Part shown: positions 37,781-48,956 of the stretch, piece by piece
Layout: each line of letters begins with the position of its first letter
Position numbering within the stretch: the first letter of the stretch is position 1
Origin: an uncultured Flavobacteriales bacterium
Lineage (GTDB): Bacteria > Bacteroidota > Bacteroidia > Flavobacteriales_G > Salibacteraceae
Direction of reading: 5' to 3'
Length of the DNA: 64,000 nucleotides
NCBI GenBank assembly: GCA_943788725.1
Contig: CALSRJ010000002.1
Location: forward strand, 186,001 to 250,000
Notes under the pieces: generated by a model
What the model saw: the letters and a program-made list of their open reading frames with translations, nothing else
What the model was told of the DNA's origin: nothing
Databases searched by the model: none
Made by a program: the position numbers and the translations under genes

Positions 37781-38676
37781 CTGAATGTCAGTTTATTGCC
37801 TGTCTCGGCACTTACCAGTTGAACCTTCCTTCCATGAAAAACTGCTTCGTTGCGATCCACATGTCCAATCGGCGCATTGAACACCACTGGAAAAGAATAG
37901 CCAGCAACAGCCTCAAGAATGATCTCGTATGCCGACTTTCCAAACGGTGTTTCATTGTCCATCATTTCGGTGAATTGCCCCACCACTAATCCTGCAAGAC
38001 CTTGTAATCTTCCAGCTCTTTTAAACTGTGTGATCATCCGATCTAAGTGATACAGGTATTCGGTCAAATCTTCAATGAACAGGACTTTTCCCATCCAATC
38101 CACGTCACTTGGGGTTCCGACGATTGAATCCAGTACAGATAGATTACCTCCTACCAAAACTCCTGTTGCTATGCCTTCGCGGTTCAATGCATGTGCCTCC
38201 CAAACTACCTCGGATTCTTCACCAAAAAGCGCTTTTCGCAAGGATTCGCTTCCGGCGTTGGAATGGCCCTCTTTAAAGAATATCGGCATGGTCGCATGGA
38301 GGCTTTCCACCCCGAGATGCACCAGAAGGTGATTGTGCAACACCGTCAAATCCGAGAAACCACACAACCATTTTGGCGCTTTTGAGAAGGCGTCCCAATC
38401 GACCCTATCGACGACCCTAGCCGTGCCGTAGCCACCGCGCGCGAAAATGACCGCCTTGATCGAGGGGTCATCTAAAGCCCATTGCAAGTCAGCCGCTCGT
38501 TCTTCGTCCGTTCCAGCAAAGAGCCGATCCGAAGCAAGCAGATGCCTTCCCGGAACCACATCCAAGCCCCAAGACCGGATAAGATCGAGCGCTCCGTCGA
38601 TCTGCCCTGGCTCTAATCGTTTGGCCGTTGCGACCACAGCGACTTTGTCGCCCTTATTTAGAAATGCTGGTCTCAA
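37777..38676 (-). CDS. LD-carboxypeptidase (peptidase family S66)
   Basis: Cleaves the terminal D-Ala from murein tetrapeptides during peptidoglycan recycling. Length is 299 residues. Seen: FLNKGDKVAVVATAKRL at the start, ARGGYGTARV near 80, the nucleophile-Ser segment GFSDLTVLHN near 113-122, the GGNLSVLDSIVGTP segment near 178, and the late GHVDRN with the expected catalytic His near 272. The start codon is TTG: an in-frame TAG lies seven codons upstream and the family N terminus begins right at this position. The next gene starts inside its stop codon. Confidence 0.9.
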   Translation of the reverse strand: MRPAFLNKGDKVAVVATAKRLEPGQIDGALDLIRSWGLDVVPGRHLLASDRLFAGTDEERAADLQWALDDPSIKAVIFARGGYGTARVVDRVDWDAFSKAPKWLCGFSDLTVLHNHLLVHLGVESLHATMPIFFKEGHSNAGSESLRKALFGEESEVVWEAHALNREGIATGVLVGGNLSVLDSIVGTPSDVDWMGKVLFIEDLTEYLYHLDRMITQFKRAGRLQGLAGLVVGQFTEMMDNETPFGKSAYEIILEAVAGYSFPVVFNAPIGHVDRNEAVFHGRKVQLVSAETGNKLTFS

Positions 38677-38695
38677 AACGCGACTAAGATAATCC

Positions 38696-38703
38696 TACTT
38701 TTG
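38696..38703 (+). promoter_or_regulatory. -7 promoter element (TACTTTTG) of metG
   Basis: Exact TAnnTTTG match 49 bases before the metG start, in the gap to the divergent LD-carboxypeptidase gene. No -33 TTG is visible at the usual spacing. Confidence 0.4.
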
Positions 38704-38752
38704 AGCCCTGATTTCATCCGTTCATCGATTCATGAACGATGGGTCTTGAATA

Positions 38753-40831
38753 ATGAACCGTACCATGCCCAAAAGACACCTTGTCACTTCCGCCCTTCCT
38801 TACGCCAATGGTCCTTTGCATATCGGCCACATCGCCGGTGCTTACTTACCTGCAGACATCTATGTGAGGTATTTGCGAAGAAAGTATGGTCACGAAAACG
38901 TATTACACGTCTGTGGTTCTGACGAGCATGGCGCGGCGATTTCAATGAAAGCCATCAAGGAAGACACTACCCCGAAGGCCATTGTAGATCAATTCCACAC
39001 CATCAATAAGCAAGCTTTTGCTGAATTTGGGATCGACTTTGATATCTATCACCGTACATCATCTGAATTGCATCGCGAAACATCGCAGGAATTTTTCTTG
39101 AAACTGCACGAAAAGGGCGTTTTTACAAAAGTGTCGAACGAGCAGATGTACGATCCCGAGGCCCAACAGTTTTTGGCCGATCGTTTCATCATCGGAACTT
39201 GTCCAAATTGTGGCAGTGACCGTGCCTACGGAGATCAATGCGAGAATTGCGGCAAGGCCTTGAGTCCCACCGACCTCATCGATCCCAAATCTACATTGAG
39301 CGGGACTGAACCAACATTGAGAAGCACTTGGCATTTTTACCTTCCCATGGGTGAGCACGCTGAATGGGTGGACGAATTCATTCGCGACGGTAGATTGGAA
39401 GGCGAGCCCCATCACGATCCCGCAAAATGGCGAAAGCCCGTGGTGGGTCAGTGCTTGAGCTGGATAGAAGGAGGTTTGGGAGACCGAGCCATGACCAGAG
39501 ACCTAGACTGGGGGGTTCCCGTCCCCTTGGAAGATGCGGAAGGTAAGGTACTCTACGTCTGGCTGGATGCTCCCATCGGCTATGTTTCTGCCACAAAGCA
39601 ATGGGCGATAGATCAAGACAGTCCTGAAGCATGGAAGAAATGGTGGCAAGATGCCGAGACCGACATGGTCCACTTTATCGGTAAAGACAACATTGTATTC
39701 CACTGCATCATCTTTCCCATCCTCTTGAAAATGCACGGAGGGTATAACCTCCCTTTAAACGTTCCCGCCAACGAGTTTCTGAACTTGGAGGGAGATAAAA
39801 TCTCCACTTCTAGAAATCACGCCGTTTGGCTGCACGAATATTTAGAAGACTTCCCTGATCGGAAAGATGAGTTGCGCTATGTACTCACGTCCATCGCGCC
39901 AGAAACCAAGGACAGTGAATTTACCTGGAAAGATTATCAAGCACGCGTCAACAATGAATTGGTAGCCATCTTAGGCAACTTCGTCAATCGAGTTGTCGTG
40001 CTGACAAACAAGTATTACAGCGGTGTAGTTCCTTTCGGTGATGTTGATGAAGCCATCCTTCAAGAGCGCGACAAGTGCATGGGAGAGGTGGAAAGTCAGA
40101 TCAGCAATTTCAAATTCAGGGACGCCCTATCTGCCGCCATGAACCTTGCACGACACGGCAACAAGTACTTGGCGGATAGCGAGCCTTGGAAACTGCAGAA
40201 ATCAGATCCTGAAGCCGTGAGGCAAATCATGTTCAATGCATTGAACATTACGGCATACTTAGCAGATGCTTTGGATCCGTTCCTGCCAGATACAGCGACT
40301 AGGCTTCGCGAAATGCTCAAAATCGACAAGGTATTTAAGGGCTACTTAGACGGGCACGAGATCGGAGAAGCTACATTGCTTTTCGCCAAGGTCGAAGACG
40401 AAGACGTTGACCGCCAAATGGCCAAATTGGCCAAAGAAGTTGGCGTTCCGATCAAAATAGAAAGTGCCTCAGAAATGGTAACACCGGTTGCTCGACCGTT
40501 CAAAGACAACATCAGCTTTGATGAATTCATGAAGTTAGACATCCGCGTCGGCACGATTGCGACGGCGGAAAAAGTTAAGAAAGCAGACAAATTACTTCAA
40601 CTCTCTGTCGATTTAGGCACGGAGGTGCGCACCATTGTTTCGGGCATCGCTGAGCATTTCAAACCTGAGGAAGTCATCGGAAAACAAGTAAGCGTTTTGT
40701 GCAATCTCGAACCTCGAAAAATTCGAGGCGTTGAGAGTCAAGGCATGATTTTGATGGCTGAAGATGGGGCAGGTAAACTTCAGTTCATCTCTCCCCCTAC
40801 CGCTTTCGAAAGCGGCGCTGAGATCCGATGA
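38753..40831 (+). CDS. metG: Methionyl-tRNA synthetase
   Basis: Charges tRNA-Met. Length is 692 residues. Seen: the HIGH motif at 23-26 (PLHIGHIAGA), a zinc knuckle CPNCGSDRAYGDQCENCG near 145, and the KMSKS equivalent as KISTSR near 346. A C-terminal tRNA-binding domain starts near 580 (FDEFMKLDIRVGTIATAEKVKKADKLLQL) and mediates dimerisation in this class. KISTSR is a normal variant of the MetG1-type enzymes. An in-frame ATG at 38765 is an alternative start. It is a single gene with no partner on either side. Confidence 0.97.
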   Translation: MNRTMPKRHLVTSALPYANGPLHIGHIAGAYLPADIYVRYLRRKYGHENVLHVCGSDEHGAAISMKAIKEDTTPKAIVDQFHTINKQAFAEFGIDFDIYHRTSSELHRETSQEFFLKLHEKGVFTKVSNEQMYDPEAQQFLADRFIIGTCPNCGSDRAYGDQCENCGKALSPTDLIDPKSTLSGTEPTLRSTWHFYLPMGEHAEWVDEFIRDGRLEGEPHHDPAKWRKPVVGQCLSWIEGGLGDRAMTRDLDWGVPVPLEDAEGKVLYVWLDAPIGYVSATKQWAIDQDSPEAWKKWWQDAETDMVHFIGKDNIVFHCIIFPILLKMHGGYNLPLNVPANEFLNLEGDKISTSRNHAVWLHEYLEDFPDRKDELRYVLTSIAPETKDSEFTWKDYQARVNNELVAILGNFVNRVVVLTNKYYSGVVPFGDVDEAILQERDKCMGEVESQISNFKFRDALSAAMNLARHGNKYLADSEPWKLQKSDPEAVRQIMFNALNITAYLADALDPFLPDTATRLREMLKIDKVFKGYLDGHEIGEATLLFAKVEDEDVDRQMAKLAKEVGVPIKIESASEMVTPVARPFKDNISFDEFMKLDIRVGTIATAEKVKKADKLLQLSVDLGTEVRTIVSGIAEHFKPEEVIGKQVSVLCNLEPRKIRGVESQGMILMAEDGAGKLQFISPPTAFESGAEIR

Positions 40832-40936
40832 TAAATCCCTGATTCCCATCATATAGGAAGAATTAACCTCTCTGCTCGACAATAGCGTTGTAATATTGCA
40901 CTCTGAATATTATTTCAGCCTTACATAGTTCTAGAC

Positions 40937-42037
40937 ATGAGTTTTACTTCCTATCGCTTTGATCGCAAAGTTGACGCTGATTTCTACAAAACCCTTCGTG
41001 GCCGGGTCAGTTCTTACTTTACCGAGAACAACATTTCGCGTCACGCGAATGCTTCTATGGTGATCAAAACCATTGTGTTGATTGCAATGTATTTTGTGCC
41101 TTACATTTTGCTTTTAGCAGGAACTGTTACGAGTACGCTCCCATTCCTTGGTCTTTGGTTGGTCATGGGACTTGGAGCCGCAGGCATTGGCTTCAGCATC
41201 ATGCACGATGCAAACCACGAAGCTTATTCTAAGAATAAGTACGTCAACATGGCCCTTGGAAACTTAATGAATTTCCTTGGCGCTAATAGCAGCATTTGGA
41301 AGCTTCAGCACAATGTCCTTCACCACAGTTTTACGAATATTCAGGGAGCAGATGAAGACATCAACTCTCCGGAGTTCTTGCGCTTTTCTCCGCACCGCCC
41401 GCTTAAGCCTATCCACAAGTACCAGTACATCTATGCTTGGTTCCTTTATGGGTTCATGATCATTCTGAAGGTGCTGTACACCGATTTCAAGCAAGCTTTT
41501 CACTACCGCGATATCGAGATCATCAAGACTCGGAAGGAATTCAATAAATTGGTAATGAAGATCAGCTTTTGGAAGGCGGTTTATTTCGGATTATTCTTCG
41601 TGTTGCCTTTCATCTTTATGCCTGTATCTCCGTTGATGATCTTACTCGGTTTCTTCCTTATGCACTACGTGGTTGGGATGTGCATGGCAGTCATATTTCA
41701 GGCGGCACACGTCATGCCGGAGACCTCATTCCCAGCGCCGACAGAGACAGGCAAAATGGACAGTAACTGGGCCGTTCACCAGCTGATGACCACGACAAAC
41801 TTTGCTCCTAACAACCGCCTCCTCTCTTGGTATGTCGGCGGTTTGAACTTCCAAGTGGAGCACCACCTCTTTCCAAACATCTGCCACGTCCATTATCGAA
41901 AAATCTCGAAGATCGTAGAGGCTACGGCCAAGGAATACGGTGTGCCATATCACACCATTGGACGTTTCCGAGAGGCCATCGCTGAGCATGCGAAGATGCT
42001 TTACATGCTGGGCAACGAGCAGAAAATGGCTGCATAG
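40937..42037 (+). CDS. Membrane fatty acid desaturase of the front-end type
   Basis: A di-iron membrane desaturase of 366 residues. The three histidine boxes are HDANHE (near 95), HNVLHH (near 128) and QVEHH (near 307); the Gln in place of the first His of the third box is typical of front-end (delta-5/6) desaturases. Four membrane helices surround them. No fused cytochrome b5 domain is present. It likely acts on membrane acyl chains, perhaps for adaptation to cold. A one-mismatch -7 element (TAATATTG, 40891-40898) lies 38 bases upstream. The 134-base gap to the convergent next gene holds no clear terminator. Confidence 0.9.
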   Translation: MSFTSYRFDRKVDADFYKTLRGRVSSYFTENNISRHANASMVIKTIVLIAMYFVPYILLLAGTVTSTLPFLGLWLVMGLGAAGIGFSIMHDANHEAYSKNKYVNMALGNLMNFLGANSSIWKLQHNVLHHSFTNIQGADEDINSPEFLRFSPHRPLKPIHKYQYIYAWFLYGFMIILKVLYTDFKQAFHYRDIEIIKTRKEFNKLVMKISFWKAVYFGLFFVLPFIFMPVSPLMILLGFFLMHYVVGMCMAVIFQAAHVMPETSFPAPTETGKMDSNWAVHQLMTTTNFAPNNRLLSWYVGGLNFQVEHHLFPNICHVHYRKISKIVEATAKEYGVPYHTIGRFREAIAEHAKMLYMLGNEQKMAA

Positions 42038-42171
42038 CACCCACGCAAACTACTTTTCGTTTCAAGCTAGCCGTAATGTCGGTTGATTCCGTGTGCCATA
42101 AAAAAACCACCTCTTGACGGGAAACGGTTTTGTGGCTTATTGTAAATCTTCGCTTATGCGGTGGTAGCACC

Positions 42172-42549
42172 TCACCCATTATCGGCTCCTCCGAGTTGAT
42201 ACGTTGCCTCGCCAAACGCAAGCACGGGGAAGAATATGAACGGAAGTAGGATCAGTCCAACGGTGAATCCACCTCCTTTCCCAAAGGCCTTGGACAAACC
42301 GTGTATCACGATGATTGCAACGATGATGTTCACAAACGGAATCAACATCAGAATGATCCACCAAATGGGTTTTTTAACCACTTGCAGTAAAACAACGATG
42401 TTGTAGATCGGAATAATCGCTGCCCAACCGGGTTGACCGGCCTTGTCGAAGATCATCCAATAGCTTAAAATAAGTATGATGAAAATAACAATGTCCGCGA
42501 TGATGAATCCCATCCCCATGGCGGCCAATGCTCCTGCTAATACGTCCAT
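42172..42549 (-). CDS. Small DUF5684-type membrane protein
   Basis: A protein of 125 residues with three to four membrane helices. The pattern WMIFDKAGQPGWAAIIPIYN ... KKPIWWIILMLIPFVNIIVAIIV ... LSKAFGKGGGFTVGLILLPF is characteristic of DUF5684. No function is established; some annotations mention signal peptidase I because of fusions. It stands alone, convergent with the desaturase. The 204-base region upstream to the tRNA gene shows only the tRNA promoter. Confidence 0.85.
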   Translation of the reverse strand: MDVLAGALAAMGMGFIIADIVIFIILILSYWMIFDKAGQPGWAAIIPIYNIVVLLQVVKKPIWWIILMLIPFVNIIVAIIVIHGLSKAFGKGGGFTVGLILLPFIFFPVLAFGEATYQLGGADNG

Positions 42550-42735
42550 AGTTTATTCGATTTTAGGTGTCCTACTCGTACGGCTTTTCGGCTCCTCCAA
42601 ACCTAACTGATGCTAACCCATTTATAATCAGGCCTAAACAATATTAGAAAACTTAGCGATGATTCCAAAGGGCCGACCCCGACAGCACTTCATGATTCGA
42701 GGAATTGAAACAACAGGTGGTTTGGATTCTAAATG

Positions 42736-42743
42736 TAGTTTTG
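42736..42743 (+). promoter_or_regulatory. -7 promoter element (TAGTTTTG) of the tRNA-Arg gene
   Basis: Exact TAnnTTTG match followed by CCGC, ending ten bases before the first tRNA base. No clear -33 box at the usual spacing. Confidence 0.45.
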
Positions 42744-42753
42744 CCGCTCTTTT

Positions 42754-42825
42754 GGCCCCGTAGTTCAATGGATAGAATAGAAGTTTCCTAAACTTTAGAT
42801 GGCAGTTCGATCCTGCCCGGGGCTA
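42754..42825 (+). tRNA. tRNA-Arg (anticodon CCT)
   Basis: A 72-base cloverleaf: acceptor GGCCCCG/CGGGGCT with a G-T pair at 1-72, D-stem GTTC/GAAT, anticodon stem GAAGT/ACTTT around the loop TTCCTAA, four-base variable loop AGAT, T-stem GGCAG/CTGCC with loop TTCGATC, discriminator A. The anticodon CCT (42787-42789) reads AGG. CCA is not encoded. The 3' end from the T-loop on is part of a duplicated segment that recurs at 42915. Confidence 0.96.
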
Positions 42826-42977
42826 CGTAGTAGACACGTTGTGATTTGCGCAGCAAATTGCATATGATGCGAAGCAGCATTGGCCGGTGAGAAGTTTATC
42901 CCGCAATCGGCGGGGATCCTGCCCGGGGCTACGTAGTAGACACGTTGTGATTTGCACAGCAGATCATATATGATGCG
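42809..42977 (+). repeat. Direct repeat of the tRNA-Arg 3' end (two 63-base copies)
   Basis: Positions 42809-42871 and 42915-42977 are copies 106 bases apart. The first 41 bases are identical, including the last 17 bases of the tRNA gene, and the rest differs at only a few sites. Each copy contains a small hairpin just past the tRNA end (ATTTGC-GCA-GCAAAT in copy 1, ATTTGC-ACA-GCAGAT in copy 2); the change still allows G-T pairing. The second copy is not a full tRNA. Confidence 0.9.
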
Positions 42978-43003
42978 CATTGTCTTATCAATTGGAGACG
43001 TCG

Positions 43004-43357
43004 CTAGCTCTTTTGCTCTCTTCTTCTATTGAAGAACAGCAGGAGGTAAAGCGCTCCTGGAAGCAAAGGGATGAGCAGGTAGAACCGCGCAGCCAACTCA
43101 GGCCGAAACACCAAAAGGCCGATGTTCGCGAGCACCGTAACTGCGCTACCTACACCTTCCCATTTCCACGCGATGCTCAATCCAACCAGGGTACACATTG
43201 GATACACCAAGAAGGTGATCACATCAGCCGTGCTCTTCATGACCATGCCTTCACCTCCGATTCCCAGTACGTAAAAGAGGACGAAATACGCCATGAACAG
43301 CACCCACAGTGTTCCTAGGAACCGCGCCGAGTAACGAATGATTTTGACTGATTTCAT
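43004..43357 (-). CDS. Small four-helix membrane protein of unknown function
   Basis: A protein of 117 residues that I do not recognise with certainty. It has a short basic N terminus (MKSVKIIRYSARF), four hydrophobic segments (about 14-32, 44-62, 70-85 and 90-108) and a basic C-terminal tail (NRRREQKS). The ATG at 43357 was chosen because upstream residues run into the terminator of katG. It lies 29 bases after that terminator on the same strand, so it is probably transcribed separately. No promoter consensus was found. Confidence 0.7.
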   Translation of the reverse strand: MKSVKIIRYSARFLGTLWVLFMAYFVLFYVLGIGGEGMVMKSTADVITFLVYPMCTLVGLSIAWKWEGVGSAVTVLANIGLLVFRPELAARFYLLIPLLPGALYLLLFFNRRREQKS

Positions 43358-43386
43358 GCGGAGTATAAGTCTACATTTTGGCATTA

Positions 43387-43412
43387 AAAAGCCGACACTA
43401 AGGTCGGCTTTT
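43387..43412 (-). terminator. Intrinsic terminator after katG
   Basis: A perfect 10-bp stem (AAAAGCCGAC / GTCGGCTTTT) with a six-base loop, ending in a T-run on the minus strand, 22 bases past the katG stop. Its symmetry would also allow function on the plus strand. Confidence 0.85.
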
Positions 43413-43433
43413 CCGTATGCTAGCATAGCGTAA

Positions 43434-45827
<2,394 letters not shown>

Positions 45828-45850
45828 TTAATTGGATAGGAGCTTTGGAA

Positions 45851-45881
45851 GCCCCAGCTGGAAATAAACACCAGCCGGGGC
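45851..45881. other. Strong GC-rich hairpin after the orphan sorting-domain ORF
   Basis: GCCCCAGCTGG pairs with CCAGCCGGGGC (one mismatch) around a nine-base AT-rich loop. It begins 12 bases past the stop of the orphan ORF on the minus strand. No T-run follows on either strand, so it may be a transcript-end structure or a weak terminator. Confidence 0.55.
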
Positions 45882-45892
45882 AATCCTCGCTA

Positions 45893-46372
45893 CTACGGAA
45901 TGAAAATTTTATTCGTTGTGTGTTCACCATATGCATCGATCAAGCTAACCAAAGCAATACCAGTAGGCACATGCGCCAGCGAAATGCTTCCGCTCCTAGC
46001 CGAGGTTCCAGCTTCGTACCTCCCGAGCAATTGTCCTGTAATCGAGTAAATGGAAAGTTCCTTCCAATCCCCCGCGCTGACCACGAGCAGATCCTGCTGC
46101 ATTAAGATTTGAATGCCATCGTTCAACCTTTCTTCGGAAATCCCAACAGGCCATTCGTCGTCACCCCCTCCGTCTCCGATGGGGTCGTCGTCGGACGGTA
46201 AAACGAGGATCAAGGCGTGCAAGTTCGATGCGATATCGTCGTTCCAATACTCATTCGAACCCACAGCTGCTGCTGCGCCAATCGTAATCTCGCCGTCCAC
46301 GAACAGATCGTCTGACACAAGGTCTTGCCGAGGCAGTCCCATTTCAACCCACCCATCGACACGTCCAAAAAC
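45893..46372 (-). pseudogene. Remnant of a secreted protein: orphan T9SS C-terminal sorting domain
   Basis: From the only Met (46342) the frame encodes 149 residues. Upstream, in-frame coding-like sequence (GRVDGWVE) continues to a stop at 46373-46375. There is no signal peptide. The first half (DDLFVDGEITIGAAAAVGS ... LHALILVLP) resembles the C-terminal beta-sandwich of Omp28-like proteins; then follow an Asp/Gly linker (DDDPIGDGGGDDE) and a type A sorting domain (LSIYSITGQLLGRYEAG ... PTGIALVSLIDAYGE). A T9SS cargo without a Sec signal cannot be exported, so I read this as a 5'-truncated gene. A functional short protein is less likely. Confidence 0.62.
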
Positions 46373-46424
46373 CTACACCAAATCAGGTATTCGATTGATG
46401 CTTAACCCCTACTGCCCGAAATAC

Positions 46425-48851
46425 CTAATGGAATATAACCACTCGGTGCACCTCGGCGTGCGCCATCGACTCACACTTGAGGTGCAAGAAATAAGTCCCG
46501 CTAGGCAAGCCTTCAACATCGATGTGACCATTTTGAATGCGCTCCTGGCGCACCAAAACTCCCATAGAAGAATAGAGCGACGCATCTACTTGGAGTCGAC
46601 CTGGAATGGCCATGCGGATCACGTTGTCGGTCGGATTTGGATACGGCGTCCAGAGATAGGAAGAAGGCAAGACCGCCCCAACGCCAATCGTGGAATCAGC
46701 GGTATCAATTGGTCCCGTGCCAATCGTGTCGACGTATCCTGTGTCGGGGAATTGAGTCGCATCCTCAGAAAGCAAAGCGAGAACCTCCAAGTCGTCAAAG
46801 TAGAAGCCGTCATACGTCACATAATTATCGCTCTCTATTTTAAACTTGATTTTGATGCGTTCACCCAAATAATCGTCAAGGCTTACTTCTTCACTCACCC
46901 AATCGTTCTGATAGCCATCCCAAAGTGGCTGTCCAGCATCTTGGTATTGATTGCCTTCCACTGAATACTTTCCGCAAAGTGGAGACCAGTTTTCCTCGCC
47001 GACTGGACTAGCTAAAACTTGCGCAAAATCCCATCCTGCTTCAATGCTCCATTTCGCCTTGAACGATAGGATTCCTTTGTCGGCTTCGCGCAAATCAATG
47101 ATTCGGTTGTACTCCAATTCGCTGTACGCGCCATTTTGATAGGGCGCGTATGGCGAATCCGTAATGGAGTGATCCGGTGAGAAATATTCCTCATCTGTTG
47201 CTCCCCACTCGCTTCCGGTAACGAAATCGTCCATATCCCCATCATTGCCCAAGAGCAGCGTTGGAGAACCGTAAATCTTGGTCATCCTTTGCTTGATTTC
47301 AAACGAACCGAAGGATGTTACCATGTCATAGACGACTTCATCACCTTGTGCAATCTGAGGGTCGAGCGTGACCTGCCATTGAATCGGATTAGGAACGAGC
47401 TGATCCATTGAGGTGAGCACAACTGCATTCCCTACGGACGTTATGTTGCTGCTAACGGCCTCAACAGAGAAGGTGTAGGGCGCATTGAATTGCATACCCA
47501 ATCGAGTTGCCGTTGCATGAATCACCGGATTCAAGCTGTCCAACAAATTGGATGCGTTATCTGTGAGGCTTGCGTAGTCACCCACTAAGTGCGCCAAAGT
47601 CAAGTTAGGATGGACGTTCTCCTGACTCAACGGAACGATCCGCGATGGAGACGGCCAAAACCCATCTCCTTGATTGCCTACCTCTGGCGTCATTGAAATG
47701 ATCTTTCCCTTGGTATTCTGCTCGCCGTACATCCAGTCGTCAGAATCGCCGTTTACAGGGTAGCCAACGGTTTCCATTCCCGTACCAAATACGTAATCGT
47801 TGTACTTCGTCATTTCTGTAGCAAAGGCGATAAACGTGCTTGAGTCCGGGGTGAACTGATCATTGTAGCCCCATGGGTAGATCAAGTAATTGCCATAGCT
47901 GTGGTAATTCAATGCAATGCCGAATGTGTGTTGTTCGCAGAACCATTTGATCGCCTGAGTTTCAGGTTCTGAAAAGGCGGATGGACCTCTATACGTTTGG
48001 CTGCTCGTATTTGGAGAAGAGCCGCTGTTGTCATGCCCCCATTCGTACCCGTAATTCCGATTTAGGTCGACGCCGTATGTTCCGTCGCCATTGTTACGCT
48101 TGTTTTTACGCCACAGACCTCCTCCGTTCGGGTCCTCTGTTTGATTTTCGACGTATCCATCAGGGTTGAGCATGGGTACGAAATACATTTCCTTAGCATC
48201 CACCAATCCTGTCACCTCGTCGTCACTGCCATAGTTCTCCAAGAGATACCACATGTAAAAGATCAACTGCGTCATGGATTCTGGTTCCCGTGCATGGTGC
48301 AATGCCGTATACAAGACTTGCGGCTCGCTCTCGCTGGTAGATGCGTTGTCAGAAATCTTCACCCACTGAACCGGTCTGCCCTCATGGGTAAGAAACGTAT
48401 CAATGGAGTCACGCACCGTGATCAAGTCTGGATACAGCGTATACATCGAATCGAGTTGTTGAAGAAACTCTTCGTAGGTATAGAAGCCCGCCATGCTACC
48501 AGTGGTGAAATTATCTGGTACGGCAACCGTGTCCCCTTGACCCTCAAAACAAGAAGATCGTCCACCTCGCGCACTTTGAACATCGGCTATACGGGACCGA
48601 TAAAAGGCCTTTACGTCCTCGATCATCACCTCGTATCTGATTCCTGCATCATCCATCCATGCCAATGTTTCTTCATCGATGTCATTGATCATGAATACGC
48701 CGGGCTTACGGATGCCGTGATCCATTTCCATTCCGTGTTCTTGCAAGAGTCTTTCCGTAATGGGATCCAACCAAATTTTAATGCGTGAATGGTCCTGCGC
48801 AAATGAAAGTGTCGCAGCAATCGAAAAGAAAAAGGCCAAGATGAGTCGCAT
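46425..48851 (-). CDS. Secreted M14 zinc carboxypeptidase with T9SS sorting domain
   Basis: A protein of 808 residues: signal peptide (LILAFFFSIAATLSFAQ), propeptide-like N-terminal region, then an M14 catalytic domain. Zinc ligands are in HHAREPES (H..E) and LNYHSYG, substrate residues in LNRNYGYEW, and the catalytic Glu in SMTPEVGNQ near 395. A beta-sandwich domain of the jelly-roll kind follows. The C terminus is a type A T9SS sorting domain (WTPYPNPTDNVIRMAIPG ... GLPSGTYFLHLKCESM). It should be secreted to the surface and degrade peptides. A -7-like TATATTCG lies 20 bases before the ATG at 48851; an ATG at 48857 is an alternative start. Confidence 0.93.
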   Translation of the reverse strand: MRLILAFFFSIAATLSFAQDHSRIKIWLDPITERLLQEHGMEMDHGIRKPGVFMINDIDEETLAWMDDAGIRYEVMIEDVKAFYRSRIADVQSARGGRSSCFEGQGDTVAVPDNFTTGSMAGFYTYEEFLQQLDSMYTLYPDLITVRDSIDTFLTHEGRPVQWVKISDNASTSESEPQVLYTALHHAREPESMTQLIFYMWYLLENYGSDDEVTGLVDAKEMYFVPMLNPDGYVENQTEDPNGGGLWRKNKRNNGDGTYGVDLNRNYGYEWGHDNSGSSPNTSSQTYRGPSAFSEPETQAIKWFCEQHTFGIALNYHSYGNYLIYPWGYNDQFTPDSSTFIAFATEMTKYNDYVFGTGMETVGYPVNGDSDDWMYGEQNTKGKIISMTPEVGNQGDGFWPSPSRIVPLSQENVHPNLTLAHLVGDYASLTDNASNLLDSLNPVIHATATRLGMQFNAPYTFSVEAVSSNITSVGNAVVLTSMDQLVPNPIQWQVTLDPQIAQGDEVVYDMVTSFGSFEIKQRMTKIYGSPTLLLGNDGDMDDFVTGSEWGATDEEYFSPDHSITDSPYAPYQNGAYSELEYNRIIDLREADKGILSFKAKWSIEAGWDFAQVLASPVGEENWSPLCGKYSVEGNQYQDAGQPLWDGYQNDWVSEEVSLDDYLGERIKIKFKIESDNYVTYDGFYFDDLEVLALLSEDATQFPDTGYVDTIGTGPIDTADSTIGVGAVLPSSYLWTPYPNPTDNVIRMAIPGRLQVDASLYSSMGVLVRQERIQNGHIDVEGLPSGTYFLHLKCESMAHAEVHRVVIFH

Positions 48852-48956
48852 ATGCATGAGTTTCTTTCCTACGAATATACCCGTACAAAAAGGTTTCCTT
48901 TCGAACAGACGTTAGAATTGACTGAATCGATTATTTTCGTCTCAAATTTCAAAGGC

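Noticed and set aside
39780-39830. Defective KMSKS motif in MetG
   Set aside because: KISTSR is a known variant of this enzyme class and all other motifs are intact.
42038-42171. Terminator between the desaturase and DUF5684 genes
   Set aside because: Runs of A and T and a loose AAAACC/GGTTTT pairing exist, but the loop is 17 bases with no stable inner stem.
42809-42977. CRISPR-like or second tRNA reading of the repeated segment
   Set aside because: Only two copies exist, and the second lacks everything before the T-loop, so neither an array nor a tRNA gene is supported.
42980-43318. A plus-strand 112-codon frame
   Set aside because: It overlaps a minus-strand frame with four clean membrane helices and a basic tail, which is far more protein-like.
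46113-46964. A 283-codon plus-strand frame across the peptidase 3' end
   Set aside because: Antisense to the T9SS sorting domains of two minus-strand genes; no recognisable domain.
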